From the NCBI GenBank assembly GCA_937921555.1, contig CAKZUV010000269.1, positions 1 through 32,513 of the forward strand: a stretch of DNA of 32,513 nt. The letters run 5' to 3'. This stretch comes from an uncultured Saprospiraceae bacterium (GTDB lineage Bacteria > Bacteroidota > Bacteroidia > Chitinophagales > Saprospiraceae). The position numbers and the translations under genes were made by a program. The notes under the pieces were generated by a model. That model was not told the origin of the DNA. It ran no database searches and saw only the letters and a program-made list of their open reading frames with translations. This document shows, piece after piece, positions 7,142 through 16,314 of this stretch (positions within the stretch are counted from its first letter, which is position 1; the number at the start of each line of letters is the position of its first letter).

Positions 7142-10100
7142 ATGAAATTCAAACTTTTACTCTTCTTTTCTTTTCTCTTGTTTTTCGGATTTCAGGTAAC
7201 TGGGCAGGATCGTGGTCTGTCTAATTTAAAGGCAAAAAGAATAATCTGGCAGACTGGACAGACTATTTATCCACTTGATTCGCTCACTATTATCCCCGGT
7301 TCTGTGTCCTTACGGGAATATCCTTCGGAAAAAATCATAGAAACAACCCGCTATCAGATTATAAAAAATCAAATCCACCTCACGGATACCCTGTTTTTCA
7401 GCCAGCTACAAAGCAAAACTTTTACCGCTGCCTACCGGGTGCTGCCGTACGATCTTTACAAAAATTTTGTTCGTCTTGATACCACCAAAATTGGCACCAG
7501 CGAAAACGGGGATTATATCGGATTTACCATCAATCCCTACGATGATGAGGAAGAGATCATCAAATTCAAAGGACTGGATTATAACGGAAGTTTTGCGCGT
7601 GGTATCTCGTTCGGTAATAGTCAGAATCTGGTACTCAATTCCAGTTTTAATTTACAACTGGCGGGCGAACTCGGTGATGATATCGAAATCCTGGCGGCCA
7701 TTACCGACAATAGCATTCCACTCCAGCCGGAAGGAAATACCCAGCAGCTTCAGGAGTTTGACCGAATTTTTATTCAATTAAGTAAAAAGGAAAATGTCCT
7801 GATTGCCGGAGATTACGAACTCAACCGGCCCGACAGCTATTTTATGAATTATTATAAAAAATTGCAGGGCGCTACTTTTCGTAATCAGGTCACTCCTTTC
7901 AAAGATGCTACCTTACGGTCGCGGGCCAGCGTGGCTGTAGCCAGGGGGAAATTTGCGCGCAACAATCTTCCCAGTGAAGAAGGCAATCAGGGCCCTTACC
8001 GGCTACAGGGTAATCAGGGCGAACAATTTATTATCGCACTGGCAGGTACTGAAAAAGTTTTTTTTGATGGCAAATTGTTAACGCGTGGACTGGAAGAAGA
8101 CTACGTCATTGATTACAACCGGGCGGATATTATTTTTACCAATAAAGTGCTGATCACCAAAGATGTCCGGATTATCGTAGAATTTGAATATGCCGATCAG
8201 CAGTTTTTGCGCTCCATGTATGCGTTTGATACCGAACTGAATTATAAAAAATGGCGATTGCATTTGAATCTTTTTTCGGAACAGGACAGTCGCAATTCTA
8301 CCGGATTGCAGGAGCTGGATTCTTTACAACAAATCCTGCTGAATTCCGTAGGAGATGAGGTTGATAATGCCCTTGCTCCTTCCATCAGCCGAACCGAAGA
8401 ATTCAACGAATTTCGGATCCAGTACGAGCAAGTCGATACACAGGTTTTAATTAATAATAATCTTGTTAATTTTGAAATTTTACGGTTTAGTACCAATCCG
8501 GATAGCGCATTTTTTACAGCCGCTTTTACAGAAGTAGGATTCGGACAAGGTAATTATTTGCTGGATCCCAATACCTCACAGAATGGTCGGGTCTTTTCCT
8601 GGGTAGCTCCTGATGCGAGTGGAAATCCGCAGGGGAATTTTGAACCGGTCATCCGTCTGGTCGCACCGACCCAAAGACAAATGTACAGTTTTGGCGCAGA
8701 CTACGAAGTGAATAAAAACGGTCGTATCCAAACCGAAGTTGCGCTTAGTCGTAACGACCTTAACCGCTTTTCAAACATCGGAGACGAAGACGATGCCGGC
8801 GTGGCTGCCTTTGCCAGTTATCAGCAATTATTTCCACTAAAAAAGAAATGGAACCTGGCCACCAAAGTAGATTACGAGTTTACCCAAAAACGTTTTCAGG
8901 CGTTAAATCCTTATCGGAAAGCTGAATTTACGCGTGACTGGAATCTCGCCAACAACCGGAATGAAATCCTGGAAATCAATCGCGAAAACGAGCACATCGC
9001 CCGCGCGGAAGTTTCCCTTTTAAAAAATAACCTGGGGAGTCTGACTTACGAATTCAGCAGTTTTCTGAGAGGCCAAACGTACACCGGACAAAAACATTTT
9101 ACGCAGCTAAAAATCAATCGTAACAATTGGAAAGTCGATGCCCAACTTAACTGGCTAGAAGTAGACAGCGACCGCGAAGACAGCCAGTTTTTAAGACCTA
9201 AAATCGATGTCTCAAAAACGCTCCCTAAACTGGGAGGAGTCACGCTGGGAGCCTACGGAGAACAGGAAAAAAACGACCGGTTTTCGAATGGAGCGGATAC
9301 GTTGAGTCCCGTGAGTTTTTATTATAACCTGTACCGTTTTTATTTGAAAACACCGGAAGAAAAGCGTTTTACCATCGGAACAAATTACACGCAGCGGTAC
9401 GATTATGCGCCCACTGGAAAGGACTTTACGGAAAGTACCGTCGCCGACGAGTTTAATGTAAATGGCAGTTGGACGGAAGGAAATGTTTCCCGCCTCAGTT
9501 GGAATTTTACCTACCGGAAATTAAGAATTTCCGACGACCAGCTCACCACTCAAACGCCACAAAATGCTTCGCTGGGCAGACTGGATCACCGGCTCACCCT
9601 TTGGAAAGGAGCGGTTCGTTCGACAACCAATTATGAAATCGGTTCCGGCCAGGAACCACGGGTCGCCTTCAACTATTTGCCCGTCAATCCGGGAGATGGT
9701 ATTTTCTTCTGGGATGAAACACTCGACTTCAATGGAGACGGTGTTCCGCAGGTCAATGAAATCCGGGAAGAGGCATTTGCGGGCGAAGGTAACATAATCC
9801 GGATAACCCTTTTTACCAACGAGTTTATCCGTACCAATAACGTTACATTTAACGAAAGTTTACAAACCAGTTTAAAAAGAGTTTTTCAGGGAAAGAAAGG
9901 ATTTAAAAAATTCCTGGGTAAGTTTTCTACGCAGTCTACGGTCCGCGTTGTCCGGCGGACGCGGGAGGCAGAAGGGGTGTCGGCCTACAACCCATTTCAG
10001 AACAATATTCCCGATACGGCGCTGGTGGCGGTAAATTCGAATGTTCGGAATATTTTATTTTTTAACCGGGGTGATCAGAAATACGACTTACAAATAGGTC

Positions 10101-10675
10101 AGACAACTGCGCGTAACAAAATAGTGCTGACCAGTGGATTTCAAATCCGTCGCAACGATGAGCAGTTTTTCCGGAGTCGCTGGAATATCAGTAAATCGGT
10201 CAGTACTCAGTTTGAGATAGCCACGGGACTGAATTTAAGTGATAGTGAATTTTTTGAAAATCAGGATTACACCATCAAATTTTTTCGGTCGCGCCCGCAG
10301 TTGACTTTACAACCTTCCAATAATTTCAGAACGATCTTTTCTTACGAATTTAAAGAAAGTAACAACGAATCCCTCCTGCGGGAAAAAGCCATTAAGCACG
10401 ATTTTTCTCTGGAGACTACCTTTAACCAAAATACAGCAACTTCTATCCGCTCCCGTTTGTCTTTTGTAAATGTAAGTTTCGACGGAGAACGCAATACACC
10501 ACTGGAATTTGCTATTCTGGAAACCCTGAAAGATGGTAAAAATTACCTCTGGTCGCTGTCGCTGGACCGTCGTTTATCCAAAAATATCCTGATGAGTATC
10601 AGCTACGAAGGCAGAAAAACCGGGATTGCCAACACCGTACACATCGGCAGGGCGCAGGTACGGGCTACTTTTTAA
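7142..10675 (+). CDS. Putative outer-membrane beta-barrel protein, function unknown
   Basis: The protein has 1177 residues with a clear signal peptide (MKFKLLLFFSFLLFFGFQVTGQ, cut after residue 20 or so). The mature chain is rich in alternating polar/aromatic strands and ends in a terminal Phe (VRATF), the usual signature for insertion by the BAM machinery. It lacks a T9SS tail. Residues about 145-240 contain ARGISFGNSQNLVLNSSFNL and a GNTQQLQEFDRIFIQL segment whose style recalls SprA-like outer-membrane proteins; that link is weak. A DxNxDGxxxxxE calcium loop, DFNGDGVPQVNE, sits near residue 862. The N-terminal third may be a periplasmic or plug region. It appears to be a single-gene unit. 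I do not recognise a named family. Confidence 0.85.
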   Translation: MKFKLLLFFSFLLFFGFQVTGQDRGLSNLKAKRIIWQTGQTIYPLDSLTIIPGSVSLREYPSEKIIETTRYQIIKNQIHLTDTLFFSQLQSKTFTAAYRVLPYDLYKNFVRLDTTKIGTSENGDYIGFTINPYDDEEEIIKFKGLDYNGSFARGISFGNSQNLVLNSSFNLQLAGELGDDIEILAAITDNSIPLQPEGNTQQLQEFDRIFIQLSKKENVLIAGDYELNRPDSYFMNYYKKLQGATFRNQVTPFKDATLRSRASVAVARGKFARNNLPSEEGNQGPYRLQGNQGEQFIIALAGTEKVFFDGKLLTRGLEEDYVIDYNRADIIFTNKVLITKDVRIIVEFEYADQQFLRSMYAFDTELNYKKWRLHLNLFSEQDSRNSTGLQELDSLQQILLNSVGDEVDNALAPSISRTEEFNEFRIQYEQVDTQVLINNNLVNFEILRFSTNPDSAFFTAAFTEVGFGQGNYLLDPNTSQNGRVFSWVAPDASGNPQGNFEPVIRLVAPTQRQMYSFGADYEVNKNGRIQTEVALSRNDLNRFSNIGDEDDAGVAAFASYQQLFPLKKKWNLATKVDYEFTQKRFQALNPYRKAEFTRDWNLANNRNEILEINRENEHIARAEVSLLKNNLGSLTYEFSSFLRGQTYTGQKHFTQLKINRNNWKVDAQLNWLEVDSDREDSQFLRPKIDVSKTLPKLGGVTLGAYGEQEKNDRFSNGADTLSPVSFYYNLYRFYLKTPEEKRFTIGTNYTQRYDYAPTGKDFTESTVADEFNVNGSWTEGNVSRLSWNFTYRKLRISDDQLTTQTPQNASLGRLDHRLTLWKGAVRSTTNYEIGSGQEPRVAFNYLPVNPGDGIFFWDETLDFNGDGVPQVNEIREEAFAGEGNIIRITLFTNEFIRTNNVTFNESLQTSLKRVFQGKKGFKKFLGKFSTQSTVRVVRRTREAEGVSAYNPFQNNIPDTALVAVNSNVRNILFFNRGDQKYDLQIGQTTARNKIVLTSGFQIRRNDEQFFRSRWNISKSVSTQFEIATGLNLSDSEFFENQDYTIKFFRSRPQLTLQPSNNFRTIFSYEFKESNNESLLREKAIKHDFSLETTFNQNTATSIRSRLSFVNVSFDGERNTPLEFAILETLKDGKNYLWSLSLDRRLSKNILMSISYEGRKTGIANTVHIGRAQVRATF

Positions 10676-10716
10676 AAGCAGATTTCTCTGATAATCATTA
10701 ACAGGAGCCGACAAAT

Positions 10717-10760
10717 AAGGATTTTTACGTTTTAAATAAGGAAATCCTTTACTATCTTTG
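10717..10760 (+). promoter_or_regulatory. Promoter and inverted repeat before the protease gene
   Basis: TATCTTTG at 10753-10760 is a full match to the -7 consensus. Directly upstream, AAGGATTT (10717-10724) and AAATCCTT (10742-10749) form a perfect 8-bp inverted repeat with a 17-nt loop. It could be an operator, or the terminator stem of the preceding gene, although no T-run follows. Confidence 0.5.
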
Positions 10761-10810
10761 AAGTTGTACACTCAAAATGCTTTTTCATGATAACAATAAA
10801 ATATACAACT

Positions 10811-13800
10811 ATGCGCTTGTTTCTAGCTTTGAATTTTCTAATTTTTCTAAACCTCACGGTAACAGGACAAAATTTCTGGAAGTCCGTTGATCAAAATAAT
10901 CTGACGCAACAGCAGGATCCGGACATCACGGTAGACAAATACGCTACTTTCCAACTGAATTTCAACGAATTTCAGCAAGCGCTGCTCAGCACACCCCGGG
11001 AAGATCTGACCAACGCTTCCGCACCGGGTAAAACCATCAGCCTGCCATTACCCAATGGACAAATCAGTGAATTCAAAGTATGGGAAACCAGTATTTTTCA
11101 CCCGAATATGGCCGCTCGATATCCTCAGTTGCGATCTTACCGGGGAGTCGGCCTGGACAATCCCGGATTTGCGGTCCGGATGGCAATTTCTCCCAAAGGT
11201 GTTCATCTGGGTATTCATACCCCCGAAGGAGACATCTATCTGGATCCATACACTGGTGGAAACACAGAACTATACATCAGTTATTACACCAGGGACCACC
11301 TCGTAACGAGTCAGCCGGCGGCTTGTGGCTTTTCTAATTTTGAAAATGAACTGACCCCCGAGAGTATTGCACCGGTTGGTGGCGAGCCTCAGGCTAGTAC
11401 GCACAGTGCCGGAGGCCCTGTTGAGATGAGAGAATTCCGGGTAGCCTTGAGTTGTTCCGGTGAATTTGCGCAGGGACACGGAGGAACCGTAGAGAGTGTT
11501 CTGGCCGATTATCAAATTGCCATGAATCGGCTTAACTTAATCTACGAACAGAATCTGGCCACCCGCTTCACTTTGGTGGATGGTCTGGAAGCGGTACTTT
11601 ATCTGGATCCCAATACAGATCCGTTTTCGAATGGATCAGTAGGTACCTCTATGTTAATTGAAAATGCTACGAACCTAAATCTGGTCATTGGTGAAGATAA
11701 TTTCGAGGTCGGTCATGTCTTTACGGGTGGATGTTCGGATGTCGGTGGAGTAGCGAGCGGCCGGGTTTGCGGAGAATTTAAAGGTGCCGGTGTTACCTGT
11801 CACGCTAGTTCTAACGTTATTGCCGTAACCGCTAACATCATGGCCCATGAGATCGGGCACCAGTTATCTGCTGGTCATACGTGGAATGGTTGTCCTCCTT
11901 CTATTGATCAATACGCTTCTGGTTCTGCCTGGGAACCCGGTAGTGGAACGACAATTATGTCCTACGCAGGTACCTGTGGTAATGATAATAATGTAGATGG
12001 AGGTGGAGATGAATATTTTCACGGAGGAACCATTGATCAGATGTCAGATTATATTCGCAACGGTTCCGCAACTTGTGGAACTAACGTAGTGACTGCAAAT
12101 AATTTTCCGGACGTAACTGCTGTGGTAGAAAACGGTTTTTATATTCCTATCAGCACGCCTTTCGAACTGGATGCAGTGGCCGAGGATATGGATGGAGATG
12201 TCTTAACCTATTGCTGGGAACAACGTGATTTGGGACCTTACGGAGAATTGGGTTTCCCCGAATTAAGTGCCCCGTTATTCCGTTCTTTTCCTCCAAGATC
12301 CGTTTCCAACCGGATTTTTCCCAATATGCAAACCGTTGTTCAGGGCGGAATGGACCGGAGAGAAATCTTACCAACCTATTCCCGGGTAATGAATTTTTCT
12401 TGTACTGTAAGAGATAATAATCCCCTGATCGGTGGCGTATCGCAGGCAGACGTTAGTTTTCGGGCCACCGATCAGGCAGGACCATTTCTAGTCACTTTTC
12501 CTAACGGATCACATACACTGGAAGTAGGAAGTTACCAGCAAGTCACCTGGGACGTAGCTAATACAAACCTGGCGCCGGTTAATTGTCAGCATGTCAATAT
12601 TCTGTTATCACTGGATGGAGGTTTTACTTATCCCATTACGTTGGCCGAAAATGTAGTAAATGACGGAGATTTTGGGGTGATTATTCCCGATGAGGTATCT
12701 ACGACCGCCCGGATCATGGTGCGGGCAGCTGATAATATTTTCTTTGATATTTCAAATAATAATTTCGAGATTACTCCTCCCGCTCAGCCGGGGTATTCTT
12801 TATTTCCTTCGGATGAAGAAATAGTAATTTGTCCACCTGCATCTCAGTCAATTACCCTGACCACGGGAAGTTTGGAAAACTTTGCGGGTGATATCACGTT
12901 TTCGGTAACGGATCTGCCAGCAGGCGCGACTGCTGATTTTTCTGAAGCGACGATTACTGCCGGAGAAACAACGACGCTGGAACTGGATCTCTCTAATCTT
13001 GCCGGATTTGGCAGCGGAGAATTTAAAGTGACTGCGACCGCGGACGGTCTCGAAGACGAAGAACGGATTATCGAATATATTGCTGTTGATAATGATTTTT
13101 CTGCCCTGGTCCTGACGGGGCCTGTTAACGGCGCAACTGGTCTCGGAGGCGCACCTACTTATTCGTGGGCCACAGTCGAAAACGCAGATAGCTACGAAAT
13201 ACAAGTGGCCACTAATCCTAGTTTTAGCAATGCCAGTATCATCGAATCCGTGGCTGGAATTACCGAAGGCAGCTACGGTGCGGGTGTACAACTGGAAAAA
13301 GGCATTCCGGTTTACTGGCGTATTCGTCCGGTAAATCTTTGCGGTCCCGGACCCTATTCCACTACCTTTGCTTTCTTTACCGAATTACAAGCCTGTGGAG
13401 AATTCACTTCAACGGATACGCCTTTATCAATACCTAACGGAACGGCATCTGATCCGGTTGCTACTTCCGTAATTAATGTAGCAGACGGCGCGACCATCAA
13501 TGATTTCAATATTACCAATTTAGTCGGTGAATACGACCTCATTACCTACATAGGTGTCCGTCTTTCGAGTCCGGCGGGTACCAGTGTTTTACTATTTGAG
13601 AATTTTCCTTGCGGAGAAAAGCCTTTTGATCTGGGACTGGATGACGATGCGGCGGAAGCGATCTCCTGTCCATTAAATACCGGTATGAATCGCCGGGTAC
13701 AGGATAGCGAAGGACTGGCCAAATTTAACGGAGAAAATAGTGCGGGTGACTGGACGCTAACCTTTGAGGTAACCAATAGTTTTGGGGAAGGTGGATCACT

Positions 13801-14458
13801 GGACACCTGGAGTTTTGAGATTTGTGGAAACTTATCGCCTAATGGTCCTGAACTGGTTAATAACGAAACGCTGGAAGTACCCGTTGCGTCTGCCAATCCA
13901 ATCCAGTTTAATTTGTTACTGGCAGAAGATGTGGACAACGCCCCGGACGAGTTGGTTTATACGGTTGTGGAGGCACCTGCTAAAGGAAGACTGCTCCGAT
14001 ATGGTAATCCATTGGCTCCGGGACAAACCTTTACCCAGCAGGAAATCTATGGATCTGCCGTGGTTTATCAGCACGATGGTACGGAAGAAGAAAACGATAA
14101 ATTTACCTTTACCGTTAGTGATGGTACGGGCGGATGGCTGGGAACACCCGTTTATAATATTCAGATTTCTAACGGTGCCGTAGTGGGAACTCAGGAAGCA
14201 ATAGCGGAACAAAGCATTGGACTTTATCCCAATCCGGCGGCTGATTTAGTCAACCTTGTATTTAAGGCACCCATGGAGCGTGTGAATTTGCGTATTTATG
14301 ATATTCACGGACATAAAATTCAGGAACAACAACTGGAATCAGTCAGTCTCAACCACCGGGAGACACTGAATACAGAAAATATTCCTAATGGGTTTTATTT
14401 ACTGGAATTGCAGTCAGACACCGGACGGATCATCAAGAAAATGACTATTCAGCGGTAG
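10811..14458 (+). CDS. Secreted reprolysin-like zinc metalloprotease with T9SS tail
   Basis: The protein is about 1215 residues. The ATG at 10811 gives a standard signal peptide (MRLFLALNFLIFLNLTVTGQ); an ATG at 10787 adds eight residues and cannot be excluded. A propeptide covers about 20-195. The catalytic domain has the metzincin zinc motif HEIGHQLSAGH (encoded at about 11845-11877) and the Met-turn IMSYAG, as in M12B/reprolysin-like enzymes. Ig-like and fibronectin-like modules follow, then a P-domain-like module (about 860-1010, ending TWSFEICG), a cadherin/CSPG-like module, and a type A T9SS sorting domain beginning IGLYPNPAADLV and ending KKMTIQR. It should be exported across the outer membrane and attached or released at the surface. 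The substrate is unknown. It is preceded by its own TATCTTTG box and followed by a strong terminator. Confidence 0.92.
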   Translation: MRLFLALNFLIFLNLTVTGQNFWKSVDQNNLTQQQDPDITVDKYATFQLNFNEFQQALLSTPREDLTNASAPGKTISLPLPNGQISEFKVWETSIFHPNMAARYPQLRSYRGVGLDNPGFAVRMAISPKGVHLGIHTPEGDIYLDPYTGGNTELYISYYTRDHLVTSQPAACGFSNFENELTPESIAPVGGEPQASTHSAGGPVEMREFRVALSCSGEFAQGHGGTVESVLADYQIAMNRLNLIYEQNLATRFTLVDGLEAVLYLDPNTDPFSNGSVGTSMLIENATNLNLVIGEDNFEVGHVFTGGCSDVGGVASGRVCGEFKGAGVTCHASSNVIAVTANIMAHEIGHQLSAGHTWNGCPPSIDQYASGSAWEPGSGTTIMSYAGTCGNDNNVDGGGDEYFHGGTIDQMSDYIRNGSATCGTNVVTANNFPDVTAVVENGFYIPISTPFELDAVAEDMDGDVLTYCWEQRDLGPYGELGFPELSAPLFRSFPPRSVSNRIFPNMQTVVQGGMDRREILPTYSRVMNFSCTVRDNNPLIGGVSQADVSFRATDQAGPFLVTFPNGSHTLEVGSYQQVTWDVANTNLAPVNCQHVNILLSLDGGFTYPITLAENVVNDGDFGVIIPDEVSTTARIMVRAADNIFFDISNNNFEITPPAQPGYSLFPSDEEIVICPPASQSITLTTGSLENFAGDITFSVTDLPAGATADFSEATITAGETTTLELDLSNLAGFGSGEFKVTATADGLEDEERIIEYIAVDNDFSALVLTGPVNGATGLGGAPTYSWATVENADSYEIQVATNPSFSNASIIESVAGITEGSYGAGVQLEKGIPVYWRIRPVNLCGPGPYSTTFAFFTELQACGEFTSTDTPLSIPNGTASDPVATSVINVADGATINDFNITNLVGEYDLITYIGVRLSSPAGTSVLLFENFPCGEKPFDLGLDDDAAEAISCPLNTGMNRRVQDSEGLAKFNGENSAGDWTLTFEVTNSFGEGGSLDTWSFEICGNLSPNGPELVNNETLEVPVASANPIQFNLLLAEDVDNAPDELVYTVVEAPAKGRLLRYGNPLAPGQTFTQQEIYGSAVVYQHDGTEEENDKFTFTVSDGTGGWLGTPVYNIQISNGAVVGTQEAIAEQSIGLYPNPAADLVNLVFKAPMERVNLRIYDIHGHKIQEQQLESVSLNHRETLNTENIPNGFYLLELQSDTGRIIKKMTIQR

Positions 14459-14478
14459 ATTTCTCTATTTGTAGTCAT

Positions 14479-14517
14479 AATCCGAATTGAACTCCGTGTT
14501 CAATTCGGATTTTTTTG
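14479..14517 (+). terminator. Intrinsic terminator of the protease gene
   Basis: A perfect 14-bp stem, AATCCGAATTGAAC / GTTCAATTCGGATT, with loop TCCGT is followed by a run of T. It lies 20 nt after the stop codon. Confidence 0.92.
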
Positions 14518-14753
14518 TGAATCCTCAAAGTGTTTGTTATCTTGGCCTAACGATGAGTGATGCTCGTTGTAATTAATTTCCTGTCCCAAAACGGTTACTA
14601 GCACACCACTGATTGGCTGATTACCAACATAAATACACTGCGTAATAAATTCATTACCATTTTGAAATGCTTCTTTTGCCAATCCTGAATTACGTACTAT
14701 TCGATGAGCAATTGGATAGTGGCATCGGTTTTGCAAGCAATAAGTGTTAGATT

Positions 14754-14774
14754 TTGCTAATATGAAATTAGCAA
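14754..14774. promoter_or_regulatory. Inverted repeat upstream of the response regulator
   Basis: TTGCTAAT-ATGAA-ATTAGCAA is a perfect 8-bp inverted repeat 37 nt before the regulator ATG. Its core GCTAAT-N5-ATTAGC recurs at 16124-16140 in the leader of the adhesin operon. The stretch 14518-14753 holds no gene that I accept. Confidence 0.5.
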
Positions 14775-14810
14775 GCGTGAGAACCAAATAGCCCTAATTA
14801 AGTTTTGAAT

Positions 14811-15485
14811 ATGGAAAGTATTAAAGTGTTGATTGCCGATGACCACCGATTATTTATTGCCGGACTAAAGTCCATTCTTTCGGAAAACGAAGCGCAAAAG
14901 TGCGAAATAGTGGGAATTGCCCATAACGGAGATCAAGTAATCCAAATGTTAAAAGATACACCTACCGATTTATTGATCCTGGATTTGAATATGCCCGAAA
15001 AAGATGGCCTGGATGTCATTAATGTGATCCGGGCACAAAATAAAGAGCTCAGAATTCTTGCACTTACTGTTTATGATGAGTCAAAAATCGTAAAATCCGC
15101 TTTTAAGTCAGGAGTAGATGGCTATATTCTTAAAAATGTGGGAATGGACGAACTCTGGAAAGCGATCAGTGAAGTCATGGAGGGACGTACCTTTCTGGGC
15201 AAAGGAGTCCGTTTAAACACTACGCTCGAAGAGATAAAAAGAAAAATTGAGGCGCAGTCCCGTTTTCCTTCCGAAGATAAATTTATCAAAAAATATAACC
15301 TCACCAAGCGGGAACTGGAAATCCTCAAACTCATCACCCACGCACTCAGCAACAAAGAAATTGGCAAAGTTTTGTACATTAGCGACCAAACGGTAAGTGT
15401 TCACCGAAAAAATATTATGCGAAAACTGGGGGTTAGCAATACCGCCGGATTAATCAAATTGGCTTACGATAATAGCCTGGTTTAA
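14811..15485 (+). CDS. NarL/LuxR-family response regulator (orphan)
   Basis: The protein has 224 residues from the ATG at 14811; a TTG two codons earlier is less likely. The receiver domain (about 1-125) has the acidic pair Asp10-Asp11, phospho-acceptor Asp58 in LILDLN, Thr86 and Lys108, so it looks fully able to be phosphorylated. The LuxR-type helix-turn-helix (about 160-220) includes LTKRELEILKLI and TVSVHRKNIMRKLGV. Against NarL, where Lys188, Val189 and Lys192 touch DNA, this protein has Ser, Val and Lys. No histidine kinase lies in the window, so its sensor is elsewhere. It sits directly upstream of the cohesin/SprB operon, whose promoter carries a NarL-like 7-2-7 dyad, which makes it a candidate regulator of that operon. 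That link is inference. Confidence 0.93.
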   Translation: MESIKVLIADDHRLFIAGLKSILSENEAQKCEIVGIAHNGDQVIQMLKDTPTDLLILDLNMPEKDGLDVINVIRAQNKELRILALTVYDESKIVKSAFKSGVDGYILKNVGMDELWKAISEVMEGRTFLGKGVRLNTTLEEIKRKIEAQSRFPSEDKFIKKYNLTKRELEILKLITHALSNKEIGKVLYISDQTVSVHRKNIMRKLGVSNTAGLIKLAYDNSLV

Positions 15486-15569
15486 AGTTAACTATACATA
15501 GTATTTATCTGAATTTAATTGTCGAAATTATATGTATATTTAATATGCTTTTTTTATTTTTTTAAAAAA

Positions 15570-15615
15570 TACCATAAATAGGGTAGGAATAGGACGATTG
15601 GATGGCGTATATTTG
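15570..15615 (+). promoter_or_regulatory. Dyad promoter module of the cohesin/SprB operon
   Basis: TACCATAAATAGGGTA (15570-15585) is a 7-2-7 dyad with half-sites TACCATA and TACCCTA (second read on the other strand). After 22 bp comes TATATTTG (15608-15615), a match to TAnnTTTG. No TTTG sits at -33, so the dyad occupies the place where an activator would help. The same layout is found at 30793-30838 and, with 23 bp and a CATCTTTG box, at 26441-26487. Confidence 0.6.
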
Positions 15616-15963
15616 TTCCTGTAAACAGTTTAAAAGGACTGTGAGAACATATAGCAAAAACCGATTTAAGTAAAAAATAATAACCAATAAATGGTTATTT
15701 TCCCATGAACTGCGATATTTATTAAATTCTATTCAATATTTTTAGAATATCAGTAATTGATTCTTTTCACTGATTTTTTTATAAATATTTTCTTTCCTGA
15801 TTGCACCATCGCAGATTCTTAATAATGTTAAAATTTTGAAATCAGTAGACTGATTTCTAAGCTTTGCATCGGTTATATCTATATATCCATAGCAAGAATG
15901 AATACATACGCTTAATCCCCGTATGATTATATATTAACATTTTGTGCAACAAATTATAATCAC

Positions 15964-16119
15964 ATGAACAAAGAGAATTTTACACACCATTCTGTGTCTA
16001 ATCCGTCGTGCAGGACCATCACTTTCCCCCGTGCTGCTGCCTCTGTACCACAGTTATTTTTCAATAGTTGTGTCTCCGTATTTTATAATTTGTTGGAAAT
16101 GTTGCGCTATAAAAGATAA
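15964..16119 (+). CDS. Possible 51-residue small ORF in the leader
   Basis: An ATG at 15964 opens a 51-codon frame starting MNKENFTHHSV and ending LEMLRYKR. It has Cys residues but no clear signal peptide, helix or family that I recognise. Its stop codon falls inside the left arm of the long palindrome at 16105-16161, so ribosomes finishing it could affect folding of that hairpin, as in leader-peptide control. There is no visible ribosome-binding site, and coding potential is weak. It may equally be chance. Confidence 0.2.
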   Translation: MNKENFTHHSVSNPSCRTITFPRAAASVPQLFFNSCVSVFYNLLEMLRYKR

Positions 16120-16161
16120 TGCTGCTAATAATTCATTAGCAGGTATCATTTAATTATAGCG
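16105..16161. promoter_or_regulatory. 57-bp imperfect palindrome in the leader
   Basis: Outer arms CGCTATAA (16105-16112) and TTATAGCG (16154-16161) match perfectly, inner arms CTGCTAAT (16122-16129) and ATTAGCAG (16135-16142) match perfectly, and GATA/TATC pair between them. The inner core GCTAAT-N5-ATTAGC also occurs before the response-regulator gene. No T-run follows, so it is a regulatory hairpin or binding site rather than a terminator. Confidence 0.6.
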
Positions 16162-16269
16162 GTAGTTTCCCATGAATAGTTTTCCCTTACAAAAATTTGT
16201 AAAGCACTGATTTTTGTAAAACCAATTGTTAAAAATTACCAAAGAACTACTGTTATATTTTGCTTTGCT

Positions 16270-16314
16270 ATTATGGCATGTCGTACCTTTTTGGTACGAC
16301 ATCCATAATTTTTT
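16270..16314 (+). terminator. Strong terminator or attenuator just before the cohesin gene
   Basis: A 17-bp stem with one bulged C, ATTATGGCATGTCGTACC / GGTACGACATCCATAAT, has a TTTTT loop and is followed by a T-run (16309-16314). It ends 25 nt before the TTG start at 16340, with no TAnnTTTG box in between. Either it terminates a leader RNA, or it is an attenuator for the operon. Confidence 0.8.

Larger units (their letters stand above)
15616..16269 (+). other. Long hairpin-rich leader of the cohesin/SprB operon
   Basis: If transcription starts just after the TATATTTG box, about 720 nt precede the first gene. This AT-rich stretch holds several inverted repeats: AATAACC/GGTTATT at 15679-15699; ATCAGT/ACTGAT at 15749-15774, followed by a T-run; the perfect palindrome GAAATCAGT-AG-ACTGATTTC at 15838-15857; and the long palindrome at 16105-16161. 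The unit ATCAGT occurs in both of the middle two. One 51-codon frame is listed separately. I recognise no known riboswitch class. Confidence 0.45.

Noticed and set aside
12848-13291. 147-codon minus-strand frame inside the protease gene.
   Set aside because: Composition is that of an antisense shadow and the plus-strand frame is clearly the protease.
14500-14787. A 95-codon minus-strand frame between the protease and the regulator, with a YNEHHSSLG stretch recalling IS3-type transposase ends.
   Set aside because: It ends inside the protease terminator stem, overlaps the inverted repeat before the regulator, and the distance from its NGNEF to YNEHHSSL is far too short for an IS3 integrase core. 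At best a decayed remnant.
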